Shown here in pieces: positions 9,072 to 18,053 of a DNA stretch of 64,000 nt. Source of the stretch: UBA5314 sp035560815 (GTDB lineage: Bacteria > Bacillota > Syntrophomonadia > Syntrophomonadales > Syntrophomonadaceae); assembly GCA_035560815.1 (NCBI GenBank), contig DATMYR010000078.1, positions 3,463 to 67,462 of the forward strand, given 5' to 3'. Position numbers and translations under genes: made by a program. The notes beneath the pieces were generated by a model, which was not told the origin of the DNA, did not search any database, and worked only from the letters and a program-made list of their open reading frames with translations. Each line of letters opens with the position of its first letter. Positions within the stretch are counted from its first letter, which is position 1.

Positions 9072-9406
9072 AGTACCCCCATTGCACTCTGCTATTTCAC
9101 TTTTCCAATATCAACATCAACCAGGCAAAATATTCGTATATAATACATTCTTGCCTAAAATTACAATCCTTACCAGGGGCTAAAGGGACTGAAATTTTTA
9201 GGAATTTATTCATGGTATGATGATTCAGTACACATCCAGCTTTTATCCCAACTAGCCGTGAGCTATGTCCTGGTTCCTCTGAATGTCATTATATAGAACC
9301 CTGTCCAGGATTAAACAACCACATGCGCAAAATAACGAAATCCCTGTTTATAAACACGATTTACCTGCTTGTAACAAAGATGGCACCCTCTTGACATGCT
9401 TTCATG

Positions 9407-9440
9407 TAAAAAGCCCCTCGCTTCTATGGCCGAGAGGCTT
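9407..9440 (-). terminator. Second (distal) terminator-like hairpin after nfnAB
   Basis: Ten-base arms at 9411-9420 and 9431-9440 with one mismatch, followed on the minus strand by a short T run (plus-strand A run at 9408-9412). It lies downstream of the stronger hairpin at 9462-9489, so the two form a tandem. The rest of the 458-base gap 9072-9529 shows no gene. Confidence 0.55.
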
Positions 9441-9461
9441 AGGCCTTTCAATCTTTCTTAT

Positions 9462-9489
9462 CAAAAAGAGTCTCCACAAAGGAGACTCT
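9462..9489 (-). terminator. Rho-independent terminator of nfnAB
   Basis: Perfect nine-base stem (9467-9475 AGAGTCTCC with 9481-9489), five-base loop, then a T5 tract on the minus strand. It lies 40 bases after the nfnB stop. Confidence 0.8.
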
Positions 9490-9529
9490 CGATTCCCGTT
9501 AACAAAGAATTCTGCCGGCATTTGATAAT

Positions 9530-10933
9530 TTATCCCAAAGTCTTTAAATACACGTCAATGGCCCGCGCTGCCTTCTTCCCAGCCCCCATGGCCAGAATAA
9601 CCGTAGCCGCCCCGGTGACCACGTCTCCTCCGGCAAATACTGCGGTCTTGGATGTACATCCGGTGCTTTCATCAGCGATAATATTGCCCCAGCGATTTGT
9701 TTCCATGTCCGGCGTGGTTTCCGGCACCAGAGGATTGGGGCCCTGACCAATGGCCATAATTACCGTATCCATTGGCATAAAGTACTCGGATCCTTTTATG
9801 GGAACAGGACTGCGGCGTCCGCTGGCATCCGGTTCGCCCAATTCGAAGCGCAGGCAAGTCATACCCTTCATCCAGCCCGCTTCATCTCCAACAATCTCGG
9901 TTGGGGAGGTGAGGAATCGGAACTGAACCCCTTCTTCATGAGCATGTTCCACCTCTTCCCGGCGGGCTGGCATCTCTTTTTCAGTTCTGCGGTAGACGAT
10001 GTACGACTCTTTCGCTCCCAGGCGCAGGGCAGTGCGGGCGGCATCCATAGCTACATTGCCGCCGCCAATAACCGCCACCTTTTCACCCAGGGCAATGGGG
10101 GTAAGGTGGTCGGGGAAGAGATAGGCTTTCATCAGGTTAGCCCGGGTTAAAAATTCGTTAGCTGAATAAACCCCGTTGAGGTTTTCCCCGGGGATATTCA
10201 TAAAATACGGTAAACCCGCGCCAGTCCCGACAAATATTGCATCATAACCAGAATTCAAAAGCTCATCAAGAGTATATATTTTGCCGATGACCATATTTGT
10301 ACGAATCGTTACACCCATCTTCTCAATGGCAGCAATTTCCCGCCCCACGATATCTTTAGGCAGACGGAACTCAGGAATTCCGTACACGAGAACTCCCCCC
10401 GGAGTGTGCAGTGCTTCAAAAACTGTTACTTCATGGCCCATCAGACAGAGATCGGCAGCCGCTGTCAGTCCCGAGGGCCCGGAGCCAACTACGGCTACTT
10501 TGCGTCCTGAAGAAGGTGCGGATTTGACTACGACAGTCTGATCCTGTTTCATTTCAAAATCTGCCGCGAAGCGCTCCAGACGGCCTATGCCTACGGCTTC
10601 GCCTTTCTTGCCCAGAATGCACAGTTTTTCACACTGGCTTTCCTGAGGACATACCCGCCCGCAGACGGCCGGTAGTGTGTTCTTCTCCTTGATCTTGGCA
10701 ATAGCTCCCGAAAAATCGTTTTTCTGGATTAATTGAATAAATGCCGGAATATCAATCTCTACCGGGCAGCCCTTGCTGCACGGTGCTTTCTTGCAACCCA
10801 GACAGCGCTGGGCCTCTTTTATAGCAGTTTCAGGATTGAATCCCAATGCAACCTCAGTAAAATTGGTCACCCGGACAGCAGGATCCTGGGTGGGCATTAA
10901 CTCGCGAACATAGTTTATCTCCGGCATCCGCAC
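9530..10933 (-). CDS. nfnB: NfnB-type subunit of NADH-dependent ferredoxin:NADP+ oxidoreductase (GltA-like)
   Basis: A 467-residue flavoprotein of the glutamate synthase small-subunit/GltA family. The N-terminal Fe-S segments CLGCKKAPCSKGC and CGRVCPQESQCEKLC bind two [4Fe-4S] clusters. An FAD motif (VAVVGSGPSGLTAAAD) and an NADP-type motif (VAVIGGGNVAMDAART) follow, with AGGDVVTGAATVILAMGAGKK at the end. Next to nfnA this makes NfnAB, which couples ferredoxin and NADH oxidation to NADP+ reduction by flavin-based bifurcation or confurcation. The start is a GTG at 10933 with GGAGG upstream, or the ATG at 10927. It overlaps nfnA by 19 bases. Confidence 0.92.
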   Translation of the reverse strand: MRMPEINYVRELMPTQDPAVRVTNFTEVALGFNPETAIKEAQRCLGCKKAPCSKGCPVEIDIPAFIQLIQKNDFSGAIAKIKEKNTLPAVCGRVCPQESQCEKLCILGKKGEAVGIGRLERFAADFEMKQDQTVVVKSAPSSGRKVAVVGSGPSGLTAAADLCLMGHEVTVFEALHTPGGVLVYGIPEFRLPKDIVGREIAAIEKMGVTIRTNMVIGKIYTLDELLNSGYDAIFVGTGAGLPYFMNIPGENLNGVYSANEFLTRANLMKAYLFPDHLTPIALGEKVAVIGGGNVAMDAARTALRLGAKESYIVYRRTEKEMPARREEVEHAHEEGVQFRFLTSPTEIVGDEAGWMKGMTCLRFELGEPDASGRRSPVPIKGSEYFMPMDTVIMAIGQGPNPLVPETTPDMETNRWGNIIADESTGCTSKTAVFAGGDVVTGAATVILAMGAGKKAARAIDVYLKTLG

Positions 10934-11763
10934 TCACCCCCTCCGGATTCTGTCGCAACTTTTTCCTGAGCCAAAAACATGCGCGACCGTTGTTGGGCCA
11001 GTTCCCAGTCAACCTGGTGCCCGTCAAATTCGGGGCCATCCACACAGGCAAATCTGGTTTTTCCTCCGACTTCCACCCGGCAGGCCCCGCACATTCCAGT
11101 GCCATCCACCATAATAGGATTCAAGGACACAATGGTCGGCACCCCGAATTCCAAGGTAAGCTGACTGACCGCTTTCATCATTCCCAGAGGACCAATAGCA
11201 ACCACCCGGTCCACCTTTATTTTATTCAAAATTTGGCGCAGTGGATCGGTAACCAGTCCCTTTTCACCGCCACTGCCATCATCCGTCACCATGATAAGGC
11301 TTTGACTGACTCTTTCCATCTCGTCCTTCAGAATCACTTGATTCGCATTGCGAGCGCCAATGATGCTGATAACCTGGTTGCCCTCTTCAAAAAGGGCCCG
11401 GGTTATGGGGTATACGGGAGCAATTCCCACGCCCCCGCCAACGCATACCACAGTGCCAAAATGCTCAATCTCCGAAGGCCGCCCCAATGGACCCACAAAA
11501 TCGGTCAGATAATTTCCCTCTTCCATCATCCCTAGATCCAAAGTACTGCGTCCCACTTCTTGAAAGATGATGGTGACCAGCCCTTTCCCCAGGTCCAGGT
11601 CAGCAATGGTCAAAGGGATCCGCTCGCCGTTTTCATAAGTACGTAGTATGATAAACTGCCCCGGTTTGGCTTTTGCAGCTATTTCCGGGGCTTCTATATC
11701 CATTTGTTTCAAACCCGGCCCCAGAGTTTTTTTTCGATGTATCCAGAATCGATTTACGCTCAA
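10915..11763 (-). CDS. nfnA: NfnA-type subunit (ferredoxin-NADP reductase-like, 2Fe-2S)
   Basis: About 282 residues of the NfnA/SudB family. It has an N-terminal FAD-binding barrel (KPGQFIILRTYENGERIPLT), an NAD-binding lobe (VVCVGGGVGIAPVYPI) and a C-terminal cysteine region (GTGMCGACRVEVGG and FACVDGPEFDG) for the [2Fe-2S] cluster. The TTG at 11763 (LSVNRFWIHRK) is preferred because AGGGAGGT lies about nine bases upstream; the ATG at 11793 has no ribosome-binding site. With nfnB it forms the complex described there, which links the NADH, NADPH and ferredoxin pools. Confidence 0.9.
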   Translation of the reverse strand: MSVNRFWIHRKKTLGPGLKQMDIEAPEIAAKAKPGQFIILRTYENGERIPLTIADLDLGKGLVTIIFQEVGRSTLDLGMMEEGNYLTDFVGPLGRPSEIEHFGTVVCVGGGVGIAPVYPITRALFEEGNQVISIIGARNANQVILKDEMERVSQSLIMVTDDGSGGEKGLVTDPLRQILNKIKVDRVVAIGPLGMMKAVSQLTLEFGVPTIVSLNPIMVDGTGMCGACRVEVGGKTRFACVDGPEFDGHQVDWELAQQRSRMFLAQEKVATESGGGECGCRR

Positions 11764-11999
11764 TGAGGACAACCTCCCTTGGTTTGATCTCATAAGACCA
11801 CTAACAACATACAGTGCCAGTGTAGATTCTCACTCCGTCTTCCCACACTGGATGCAGATTAATTATTTCTCCTCCCCCGGAGTGCAACCCTTCTTTTTTT
11901 GACGTTTTTATACTGTATACATGTCAAGAAGTGCAGCATTGTGGGCTAAGCCCCCAATTCAGGCATGAACAGGATATAACAATGGAACGATTCTAATGT

Positions 12000-12245
12000 C
12001 TAGTACTCTGTTAAGACTAATTCTTTATATTATTCGTCGAGTAAAATTCATGTATGACAAGACGGAGGAATGAGTAATCATCGTCAATAACATTAGCTAA
12101 ATTCACATAGCGCTCTAGCTGAGAAAGATATTTTTTCATTAGCAATATCACATGACAGCCTGGACGTATTTCGATTGACGACAACGCAGTCATACGGGAA
12201 TTTGGCCGGCGAGAAGATAGAGAATTAGTTTTAACAAAGTACTAG
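12000..12245. repeat. MITE-like intergenic repeat, copy 1
   Basis: A 246-base non-coding element bounded by imperfect 27-base terminal inverted repeats. The left end CTAGTACTCTGTTAAGACTA and the complement of the right end CTAGTACTTTGTTAAAACTA differ at few positions. It shares three internal boxes with the element at 41016-41180: GAGTAAT, GGACGTATTNCGATTGACG followed by RCAACG, and AATTTGGCCGG. Copy 1 carries about 70 extra bases between the first two boxes. A perfect 12-base inverted repeat (11981-11992 AATGGAACGATT, 12264-12275) encloses the element. No ORF is seen. The rest of the 536-base gap 11764-12299 holds only an AT-rich nfn upstream region. Confidence 0.7.
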
Positions 12246-12299
12246 CGCAACTGCAGATCTATGAATCGTTCCATTTGACAAGTTTGACAGTTATCCGTG

Positions 12300-13406
12300 T
12301 TATAGGAATGTTCTCACCAAACGGCAAAGGGAATGTACCAGGTAAGCTCCACCTCCGCATTCGCGAATTAGGTCGCGGGCCTGGTTCTGCATGGCCTGCT
12401 GCTTTATCTTGGCATCGCTTAGATACATAGCCAGGAGGCCTTCCACCACCAGATTATCAAGGGTTGAAGTAGGTAATTTCCCTGCGCACCCCTGTGCTTC
12501 TCGAATGAAAAGTTTTATGCGTTCCAGTGTTTCTTCCTGGTTCTGATAGTAGAAAACAAAGTTCAGGTCTTTCCCCTGGCGGTCTTCCTCTTGGTCGATA
12601 AAATAGTCCAGTAATATATGCAAACCGCAGATCCAGGGGAAATAGGCTTCCCGGGTGTCGCGTATCTGCTCAGCTTCCAAATAGGGTTGGCTGGCCAGGT
12701 TAAGGAGGGCGAAAAGAGCAAGCGTCGAACCGCTGGCCGCCGCCCATTCGTTCCACAGCAGTCCGGGATAATCGGGCAAATGTCTGGCCACCCAGGTTTG
12801 CAGGCATTGCTCTCTAAAATCCCAGGATAGGTGCTTGTTTACCTGCAGCTGATTATACCAATCAACAAGAGGCAATATCTGGTCTTTCACCAACGGATAG
12901 GAAGGAAGCTCGCTCAAGCACTGGCGGCATTTCTCCACCAGTGCCAGAATGTATCCCTCATCGGTCTGACAGGAAGAATACTCATAGTAGTTTAGGTGCG
13001 GCCTTTCCGGATCCAAGGCCGCCAGGAGAGATTGATGCAGGCGCAGAAATGCCTCACCATTCATTTCTCCGGCTCGGTCGCACAGATTGTCCAGATAATC
13101 GCAAAGGGTTTGGTATGCTACGATAAGTTGTAGTAGGTTTTCGTTCAAATGAGGTGAATAGGCGCAATAAACAGCCCCACCCTGACAGTGAAAGGCCTTT
13201 AGCCGCAGGCTGGTTAATGCCTGGCTGCGCAGTTCCGGATCCGGGATATGCCCTGCCTTTTCTGCCCAGAAGTGTAGCAATCGTTTGACCCGGGGGAGAA
13301 CATAATATATGTAATGCCGCAAAAGGCTACCTTTGCTGTGCAAAGGACTGCTCCTTTGCGGGTGGGAAAGTTTTATCTCACCCGATCCGGTCAGCGGTTC
13401 CATCAT
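12300..13406 (-). CDS. YtpB-family (DUF2600) tetraprenyl-beta-curcumene synthase-like protein
   Basis: A 368-residue all-helical protein of the DUF2600/YtpB class, which cyclises C35 heptaprenyl diphosphate to a sesquarterpene in Bacillus. Visible markers are LCDYLDNLCDRAGE (Asp-rich, diphosphate binding), the FHCQGGAVYCAY segment and HILLDYFIDQEEDRQGKDLNF. The start MMEPLTGSGEIK at 13406 follows GGAGG by six bases and begins two bases from the upstream stop, so it is coupled to the prenyl synthase. That neighbour supports a C35 substrate. The final product in this organism is unknown. Confidence 0.85.
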   Translation of the reverse strand: MMEPLTGSGEIKLSHPQRSSPLHSKGSLLRHYIYYVLPRVKRLLHFWAEKAGHIPDPELRSQALTSLRLKAFHCQGGAVYCAYSPHLNENLLQLIVAYQTLCDYLDNLCDRAGEMNGEAFLRLHQSLLAALDPERPHLNYYEYSSCQTDEGYILALVEKCRQCLSELPSYPLVKDQILPLVDWYNQLQVNKHLSWDFREQCLQTWVARHLPDYPGLLWNEWAAASGSTLALFALLNLASQPYLEAEQIRDTREAYFPWICGLHILLDYFIDQEEDRQGKDLNFVFYYQNQEETLERIKLFIREAQGCAGKLPTSTLDNLVVEGLLAMYLSDAKIKQQAMQNQARDLIRECGGGAYLVHSLCRLVRTFL

Positions 13407-13407
13407 C

Positions 13408-14415
13408 TTACGCCTCCAGGTTGCAAGCCCGCTGGCTGTCCATCTGGCGGTAATAGCCATCCCCAAGAAAGAGGGCTAATTCTTTCAGCGCTCGCCGGGC
13501 TGAATTGTCCGGGAGATGGTTGAGCACTTCCATGCTCTGGTTCAGAAAACCAGATGCCCAGCGCAGGCTTTTTTCCAGGGCACAGCTATCCTCCAGGACC
13601 TGAAGAATGCGAGGCAGGTCCTCCACCCGTGGGGTTCCATCCCGAAGCAGATTGCACATCCGTTGCGAATGCTCCGGGTCTTCCAATGCCAATAGCACTG
13701 GCAAGGTAATGTTCCCTTCCAGTAAATCGCCGCCCACCGGTTTGCCTAGTTCCTTGCTATCAGCGGCAAAGTCCAGAACATCATCAATGATCTGGTAAGC
13801 ATAACCAAGGCACAGGCCGTACTGTTCTAAAATTTTTCCCTGTTCGCCTGGTAGATTACTGGTCAGCGACCCGACGCGGCAGGCGGAAGCAAACAAACAG
13901 GCGGTTTTGGCAAAAGTTTTTTCAAAATATTCTTCCTGGCTAACCACCAGGCTGTGTGCCTGAATGAGCTGTTTTATCTCCCCACTGCACATAATTTTGA
14001 TGGCCCCGGCGAGACATTCCATAATCTCCCGGCACTCCAGGCGGCTAATCAGGTGGAAAGCACTGGCAAAGAGATAATCGCCAGCCAATACACTGATCTT
14101 TTCTCCCCATCGGGCATTGAGACTTTCTTTACCCCGCCTAAGGGGGGAATGATCGATCACATCATCATGAACCAGCGAAGCCAGGTGAATTAGCTCCACC
14201 GCCACAGCCGCATCTCTCAGCATTAATGGATCGGAATCTTGTAAGGATGCGCAGAGGTAAACCAAACGGGGTCGTAACAGTTTGCCCCGGGATTCCATCA
14301 ATGAGCCAATAACCCGGTCAATTTCCTCGTGCTCAGAATGGAGAATATCTTGGAGACGGTTGACTACCATTTCTTCGGGGAAAAAATGCAGCTTTACGGC
14401 AGAATCGTTGGACAT
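13408..14415 (-). CDS. hepT: Long-chain polyprenyl diphosphate synthase (heptaprenyl-type)
   Basis: A 335-residue E-type prenyltransferase. Both Asp-rich motifs are present: LVHDDVIDHSPLRRG (first) and YQIIDDVLDFAAD (second), plus GKLLRPRLVYL near the N-terminus. It condenses isopentenyl diphosphate onto an allylic primer; chain length cannot be read with certainty. It could feed menaquinone side-chain synthesis, the adjacent YtpB-like cyclase, or both. The gene is translationally coupled to the cyclase and lies 57 bases after gatD. The symbol is by analogy with the Bacillus hepT-ytpB pathway. Confidence 0.82.
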   Translation of the reverse strand: MSNDSAVKLHFFPEEMVVNRLQDILHSEHEEIDRVIGSLMESRGKLLRPRLVYLCASLQDSDPLMLRDAAVAVELIHLASLVHDDVIDHSPLRRGKESLNARWGEKISVLAGDYLFASAFHLISRLECREIMECLAGAIKIMCSGEIKQLIQAHSLVVSQEEYFEKTFAKTACLFASACRVGSLTSNLPGEQGKILEQYGLCLGYAYQIIDDVLDFAADSKELGKPVGGDLLEGNITLPVLLALEDPEHSQRMCNLLRDGTPRVEDLPRILQVLEDSCALEKSLRWASGFLNQSMEVLNHLPDNSARRALKELALFLGDGYYRQMDSQRACNLEA

Positions 14416-14472
14416 GGCAGAACACTCCCTTGCTGCTCGTTTTCCCTGTAGTCTGCCCTTTCCCTTTACAGA

Positions 14473-15213
14473 TCATACCTTCCCACCCAGGAGTTTCTTT
14501 TTTACTTCCTGATGGGCATAGTTTTCAATTTCGTCATCCAGGCGATCCCCCCGGTCGACACCCCGGCGGGAGCACATGACATCGATAAAATAATCAGCCA
14601 GGACAGGGTTTTTGGGCAATAAGGGGCCGTGCAGGTAGCTGCCGATCAGGTTATGATATTTGAGACCTTCACCGCCATCCTTGCCATTGTTCCCAAAGCC
14701 TTTCAACACCCGTCCCAGGGGCTGCAAATTTTTATCCTCGAAATAGGTGCGGCCTCCATGGTTTTCAAAGCCCACAACACTGGTTTGGCTATCTCCCAGG
14801 GTTGATTCGATGACAATATTCCCGATCAGGCGTCCTTTTTCGCTCTCGGTATGAAATTGAAACAGCCCCAGCCCGTCAAACTTTTGTCCGTCCGGAGAAC
14901 GGTAATAGGCTCCCAAGAGCTGGTAGGCTCCGCAAATAGCCAAAACCGGCAGGCCGTCTTTGACTGCAGCCATGATGCGGTCAGATTTGTTGAGCAAATC
15001 CTGATACACCAATCCCTGCTCCCGGTCTGATCCTCCCCCCATAAACAGGAAATCAACCTCATTGTAATCCAGGTTCTCACCCAGACCAATGGGCTTAATC
15101 CGGGCGGCATGTCCGTACCATTCCAGGCGTTTTTGCAGACAAATAAGGTTGCCCCGATCTCCGTAAAGGTTCATGAGATCGGGGTACATGTGAATGATCG
15201 TAAAGAGAGCCAT
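14473..15213 (-). CDS. gatD: Lipid II isoglutaminyl synthase glutamine amidotransferase subunit GatD
   Basis: A 246-residue class-I-like (CobQ/CobB-type) glutaminase. Catalytic Cys94 lies in LAICGAYQLLG and His195 in GSYLHGPLLPKNP, matching GatD. It releases ammonia from glutamine for MurT, which amidates the alpha-carboxyl of D-Glu in lipid II. The ATG at 15213 has AGGGAGGTG six bases upstream. It lies 19 bases after murT. Confidence 0.93.
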   Translation of the reverse strand: MALFTIIHMYPDLMNLYGDRGNLICLQKRLEWYGHAARIKPIGLGENLDYNEVDFLFMGGGSDREQGLVYQDLLNKSDRIMAAVKDGLPVLAICGAYQLLGAYYRSPDGQKFDGLGLFQFHTESEKGRLIGNIVIESTLGDSQTSVVGFENHGGRTYFEDKNLQPLGRVLKGFGNNGKDGGEGLKYHNLIGSYLHGPLLPKNPVLADYFIDVMCSRRGVDRGDRLDDEIENYAHQEVKKKLLGGKV

Positions 15214-15232
15214 AAAACACCTCCCTGATTCC

Positions 15233-16618
15233 CTATGGTGAAGCCTTCGATCTTCGAGGCGCAGCAGACGGCTGCTTTCGCTCCAATCCGGCTATTATCT
15301 TTCGAGCCGGGAACAGTGCAGTATAGGTGCACAAAATGAAGCTGGTATCACCGCTGCCTGCAATGGTTGCCTCTATCCCCCGCTCCAAGCTGGGAATGAT
15401 GCGAAGCTTCCCAGTATCCAAACCGGCATACTTGGCTCGGATGGCGATGTCTCCACTGCGCTGTCCGGAACAGACCATCATGGTGATGTCGGTACTGGAC
15501 CTGCCCAGCATTTCCACATCCGCATCCCAAATCCAGGAGATATCCCTCCCGTCGGCGGCATTGTCGTTAAGGGCAAAAAACAGGTTTTTGCGTCCAGGCC
15601 GGTTAAGCAGGGTTGCGAGACTCTGGTTGAGCCCGGCCGGATTTTTGACCAAAACCAGCAGGCAATCCCGACCGCCAATGCAGAATTGCTCCATGCGGCC
15701 GGCCTGCGGCTTATAGGAAGCCAAAGCTCGCTGGATAGTCCCCTCCGGGACGCCCAAAATGCTGCCCAGGGAGTAGGCGGCCAGAAGATTGTAGCCATTA
15801 TAAAATCCCTGGTATTGGCTTTCGATACAGGTCTTGCCGACCATGAACTCCACCAGAGGCTCCATCTGTAAGTCAGATGCCATAAATTCCGGTGCGGGGT
15901 TCTGCTGGCCGCAGCCCGGACAGTGAAATTGTCCCAGCTGGGCATAATGAAAGCGCTGATAAACCAACTCGCTGCCGCAAAGCAGACAGTATCGTCCCTC
16001 TCGGCTGTCCAAGTTTTCAAAGGCGTCGTAGCGGGTGGGAGCAAAGCCATAAAAATGACAGGTAAGTCCGCTATTTCGAAAGGGGGCGCTCAGTGGATCA
16101 TCGGCGTTCAAAACCATATCCAGTGGATGTTTCTTGACAGCTTTTATAATCAGGCCAATGGTAGTATCAAGTTCTCCATAGCGGTCCAACTGATCGCGGA
16201 AAAAATTCGTGACGACCATGATGTGAGCTGGAACCTCTTCCAACAATAAAGGTACATTGGCCTCATCGGTCTCTAGCAATGCATAGTCGAAATTCTGCCG
16301 TCCCCACATTCGGGCCGACCTGATAAAAGCGGTGGTAATACCGGACATCATATTCGCCCCAGCCTGATTGTGAACCAGGCGACTGCCCCGAGCACGGAGT
16401 ATGCATGCGATAAGATTACTGGTGGTAGTCTTGCCATTGGTGCCGGTAACCAGAACCGTCTTTTGACGAACCTGGACAGCCAGGTCTTTTAATATGCCCG
16501 GATATATCCAGCGGGCTACCCGCCCCGGAAAATCCGTCCCCTGGTTGCCCAACAGCCGGCTTAAAATCATAGCCAGCTTGCCAGCTATGATAGCCAGAAT
16601 AAGGCGCAATTTCTTCAT
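15233..16618 (-). CDS. murT: Lipid II isoglutaminyl synthase Mur-ligase-like subunit MurT
   Basis: A 461-residue Mur ligase relative. It has the ATP-binding P-loop VLVTGTNGKTTTSNL, the central ligase segment ETDEANVPLL, a four-cysteine zinc ribbon (CLLCG and CPGCG, about residues 207-230) characteristic of MurT, and a DUF1727-type C-terminus. With GatD it amidates lipid II, a modification needed for efficient cross-linking in many Gram-positives. A weak ribosome-binding site precedes the ATG. It is the first gene of a likely murT-gatD-hepT-ytpB unit. Confidence 0.94.
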   Translation of the reverse strand: MKKLRLILAIIAGKLAMILSRLLGNQGTDFPGRVARWIYPGILKDLAVQVRQKTVLVTGTNGKTTTSNLIACILRARGSRLVHNQAGANMMSGITTAFIRSARMWGRQNFDYALLETDEANVPLLLEEVPAHIMVVTNFFRDQLDRYGELDTTIGLIIKAVKKHPLDMVLNADDPLSAPFRNSGLTCHFYGFAPTRYDAFENLDSREGRYCLLCGSELVYQRFHYAQLGQFHCPGCGQQNPAPEFMASDLQMEPLVEFMVGKTCIESQYQGFYNGYNLLAAYSLGSILGVPEGTIQRALASYKPQAGRMEQFCIGGRDCLLVLVKNPAGLNQSLATLLNRPGRKNLFFALNDNAADGRDISWIWDADVEMLGRSSTDITMMVCSGQRSGDIAIRAKYAGLDTGKLRIIPSLERGIEATIAGSGDTSFILCTYTALFPARKIIAGLERKQPSAAPRRSKASP

Positions 16619-16700
16619 TTCTGCATCCTGCTCCCCTGTCCCTTATATCATAAACGATCACAAACTTGACTCGTATCGTTATGCCTGGTCTTTATCAATA

Positions 16701-16726
16701 AAAAAGGACCTGCTGGTTACAGGCCC
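16701..16726 (-). terminator. Terminator after the GT4 glycosyltransferase
   Basis: Minus-strand hairpin with arms 16720-16725 and 16706-16712 (one bulge), followed by a T6 tract (plus A run at 16700-16705). It separates the glycosyltransferase from murT. Confidence 0.6.
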
Positions 16727-16738
16727 TGCTCCTGAAAG

Positions 16739-17929
16739 CTATAAAGCCATCCAGGAGGAACTTGCCTCAGTTCTGGTGCGGCGCGGCTGCTCTCTTTGAC
16801 ACAATTCCATATACAGTGATTCCATGCTGGCAGCCATATTCACAGCGGAAAGAGTGTTGGCTTTGCGTAAAGCATTGGATTGGTAGTAATTATAAACATC
16901 AGGTTTGGCCAGGACCTGGCATATAGCCTGGCTGAAATCTTCAACCCGGCATTCTGTGAGAATACCATCAACTCCGCTTTCTACCATATCCTGAACCCCG
17001 CAAGCCCGCACCGCCACCACTGGTAAACCGCAGGCCATAGCCTCGAGCAGAACCAGTCCCTGCGTCTCCGTCATAGAAGAAAAAACAAATAAATCGGCAG
17101 AGTAATAGGCATGAACCAGGGTCTCAAAAGGCAATGCTCCGGTGAATATTACGTCATCCTCCAACCCCATCTCCCGAGTCATGGTCTTCAGGGGTTGTTC
17201 CAAGGGACCGCGAGCAACCAGGACCAATACCGTATCCGGCCTGTGAGTGTGTACAGCCGCAAAAGATTCTATGAGAAATTCCAGATTCTTTTCCCGGGTC
17301 AGGCGGCCCACAAACAGGAGAATTTTTTTATCAAGACCGATGCCGTATTGATTGTGCAGCCATTTGTCGTCACCCCGGGCGAATTTCTCCAGGGATACCC
17401 CAGTGGGAATTACGGAAATGGGCCTATTCACTAAATTGGACTGTAATACCTCTTGGATTTCAGCGCAGGGAACCACCACGTGATCACAATGATTGCAGAA
17501 TTTTATACTGTATTTTACCGTCATCTCCCGGGCCAGATCCTGGGCGACCGGAACGTAATGAGCATATTGATCATAAAGGGTATGATAGGTGAAGACCAGG
17601 GGCAGCTGGAATTTGTTGGCATAGCGTAGACCCACCCTCCCCATGGTGAAAGGTGATTGGACATGAATGAGGTCTAGCTTCAAATGTTTGATCAAGCTGC
17701 TGAGGCCTGGAAGCACAGGAATGGCCAGTGCAAAATCAGGATTGGTGGGGGAAGGCACCGACATAAACCGGTGAACGCCCTCCTCCTCTTCAATATAATT
17801 GGGGTAAGAAGGAGCAAAGATGTATATTTCATGTCCCTTGCGGTTCAATTCTTCTTTAAACGTTAAAATTGAAGTTACTACACCGCTCTGATAGGGCTTA
17901 TAACTGTCGGAGAATACGCCAATTCTCAC
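16739..17929 (-). CDS. GT4-family glycosyltransferase
   Basis: A 396-residue GT-B fold enzyme. The N-terminal domain begins RIGVFSDSYKPYQSGVVTSI, as in diacylglycerol glucosyltransferases and PimB-like mannosyltransferases. The C-terminal nucleotide-sugar site has FVGRLTREKNLEFLIESFA and SMTETQGLVLLEAMACGLPVVA (the EX7E motif). It probably makes a membrane glycolipid; donor and acceptor are not deducible. The GTG at 17929 is preferred because AAAGGAGG ends eight bases upstream; the in-frame GTG at 17938 would touch that site. A six-base-stem hairpin (18000-18026) lies in the gap before it. Confidence 0.86.
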   Translation of the reverse strand: MRIGVFSDSYKPYQSGVVTSILTFKEELNRKGHEIYIFAPSYPNYIEEEEGVHRFMSVPSPTNPDFALAIPVLPGLSSLIKHLKLDLIHVQSPFTMGRVGLRYANKFQLPLVFTYHTLYDQYAHYVPVAQDLAREMTVKYSIKFCNHCDHVVVPCAEIQEVLQSNLVNRPISVIPTGVSLEKFARGDDKWLHNQYGIGLDKKILLFVGRLTREKNLEFLIESFAAVHTHRPDTVLVLVARGPLEQPLKTMTREMGLEDDVIFTGALPFETLVHAYYSADLFVFSSMTETQGLVLLEAMACGLPVVAVRACGVQDMVESGVDGILTECRVEDFSQAICQVLAKPDVYNYYQSNALRKANTLSAVNMAASMESLYMELCQREQPRRTRTEASSSWMAL

Positions 17930-18053
17930 CTGGAGCACCTCCTTTGGCCAGTAAACTCATGTCTAATATTAAGCATATTTCGCTGATTTGGCAAGTTAAC
18001 CCACAAGCCCTGATGAGCCCTGTGGGAATCAGGAGGACCTTCTATCTGCTTTT

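Noticed and set aside
11905..11935. Promoter TTGACA...TATAAA for nfnAB on the minus strand
   Set aside because: TTGACA and TATAAA are only about 11 bases apart; a weaker -35 further upstream is possible but not convincing.
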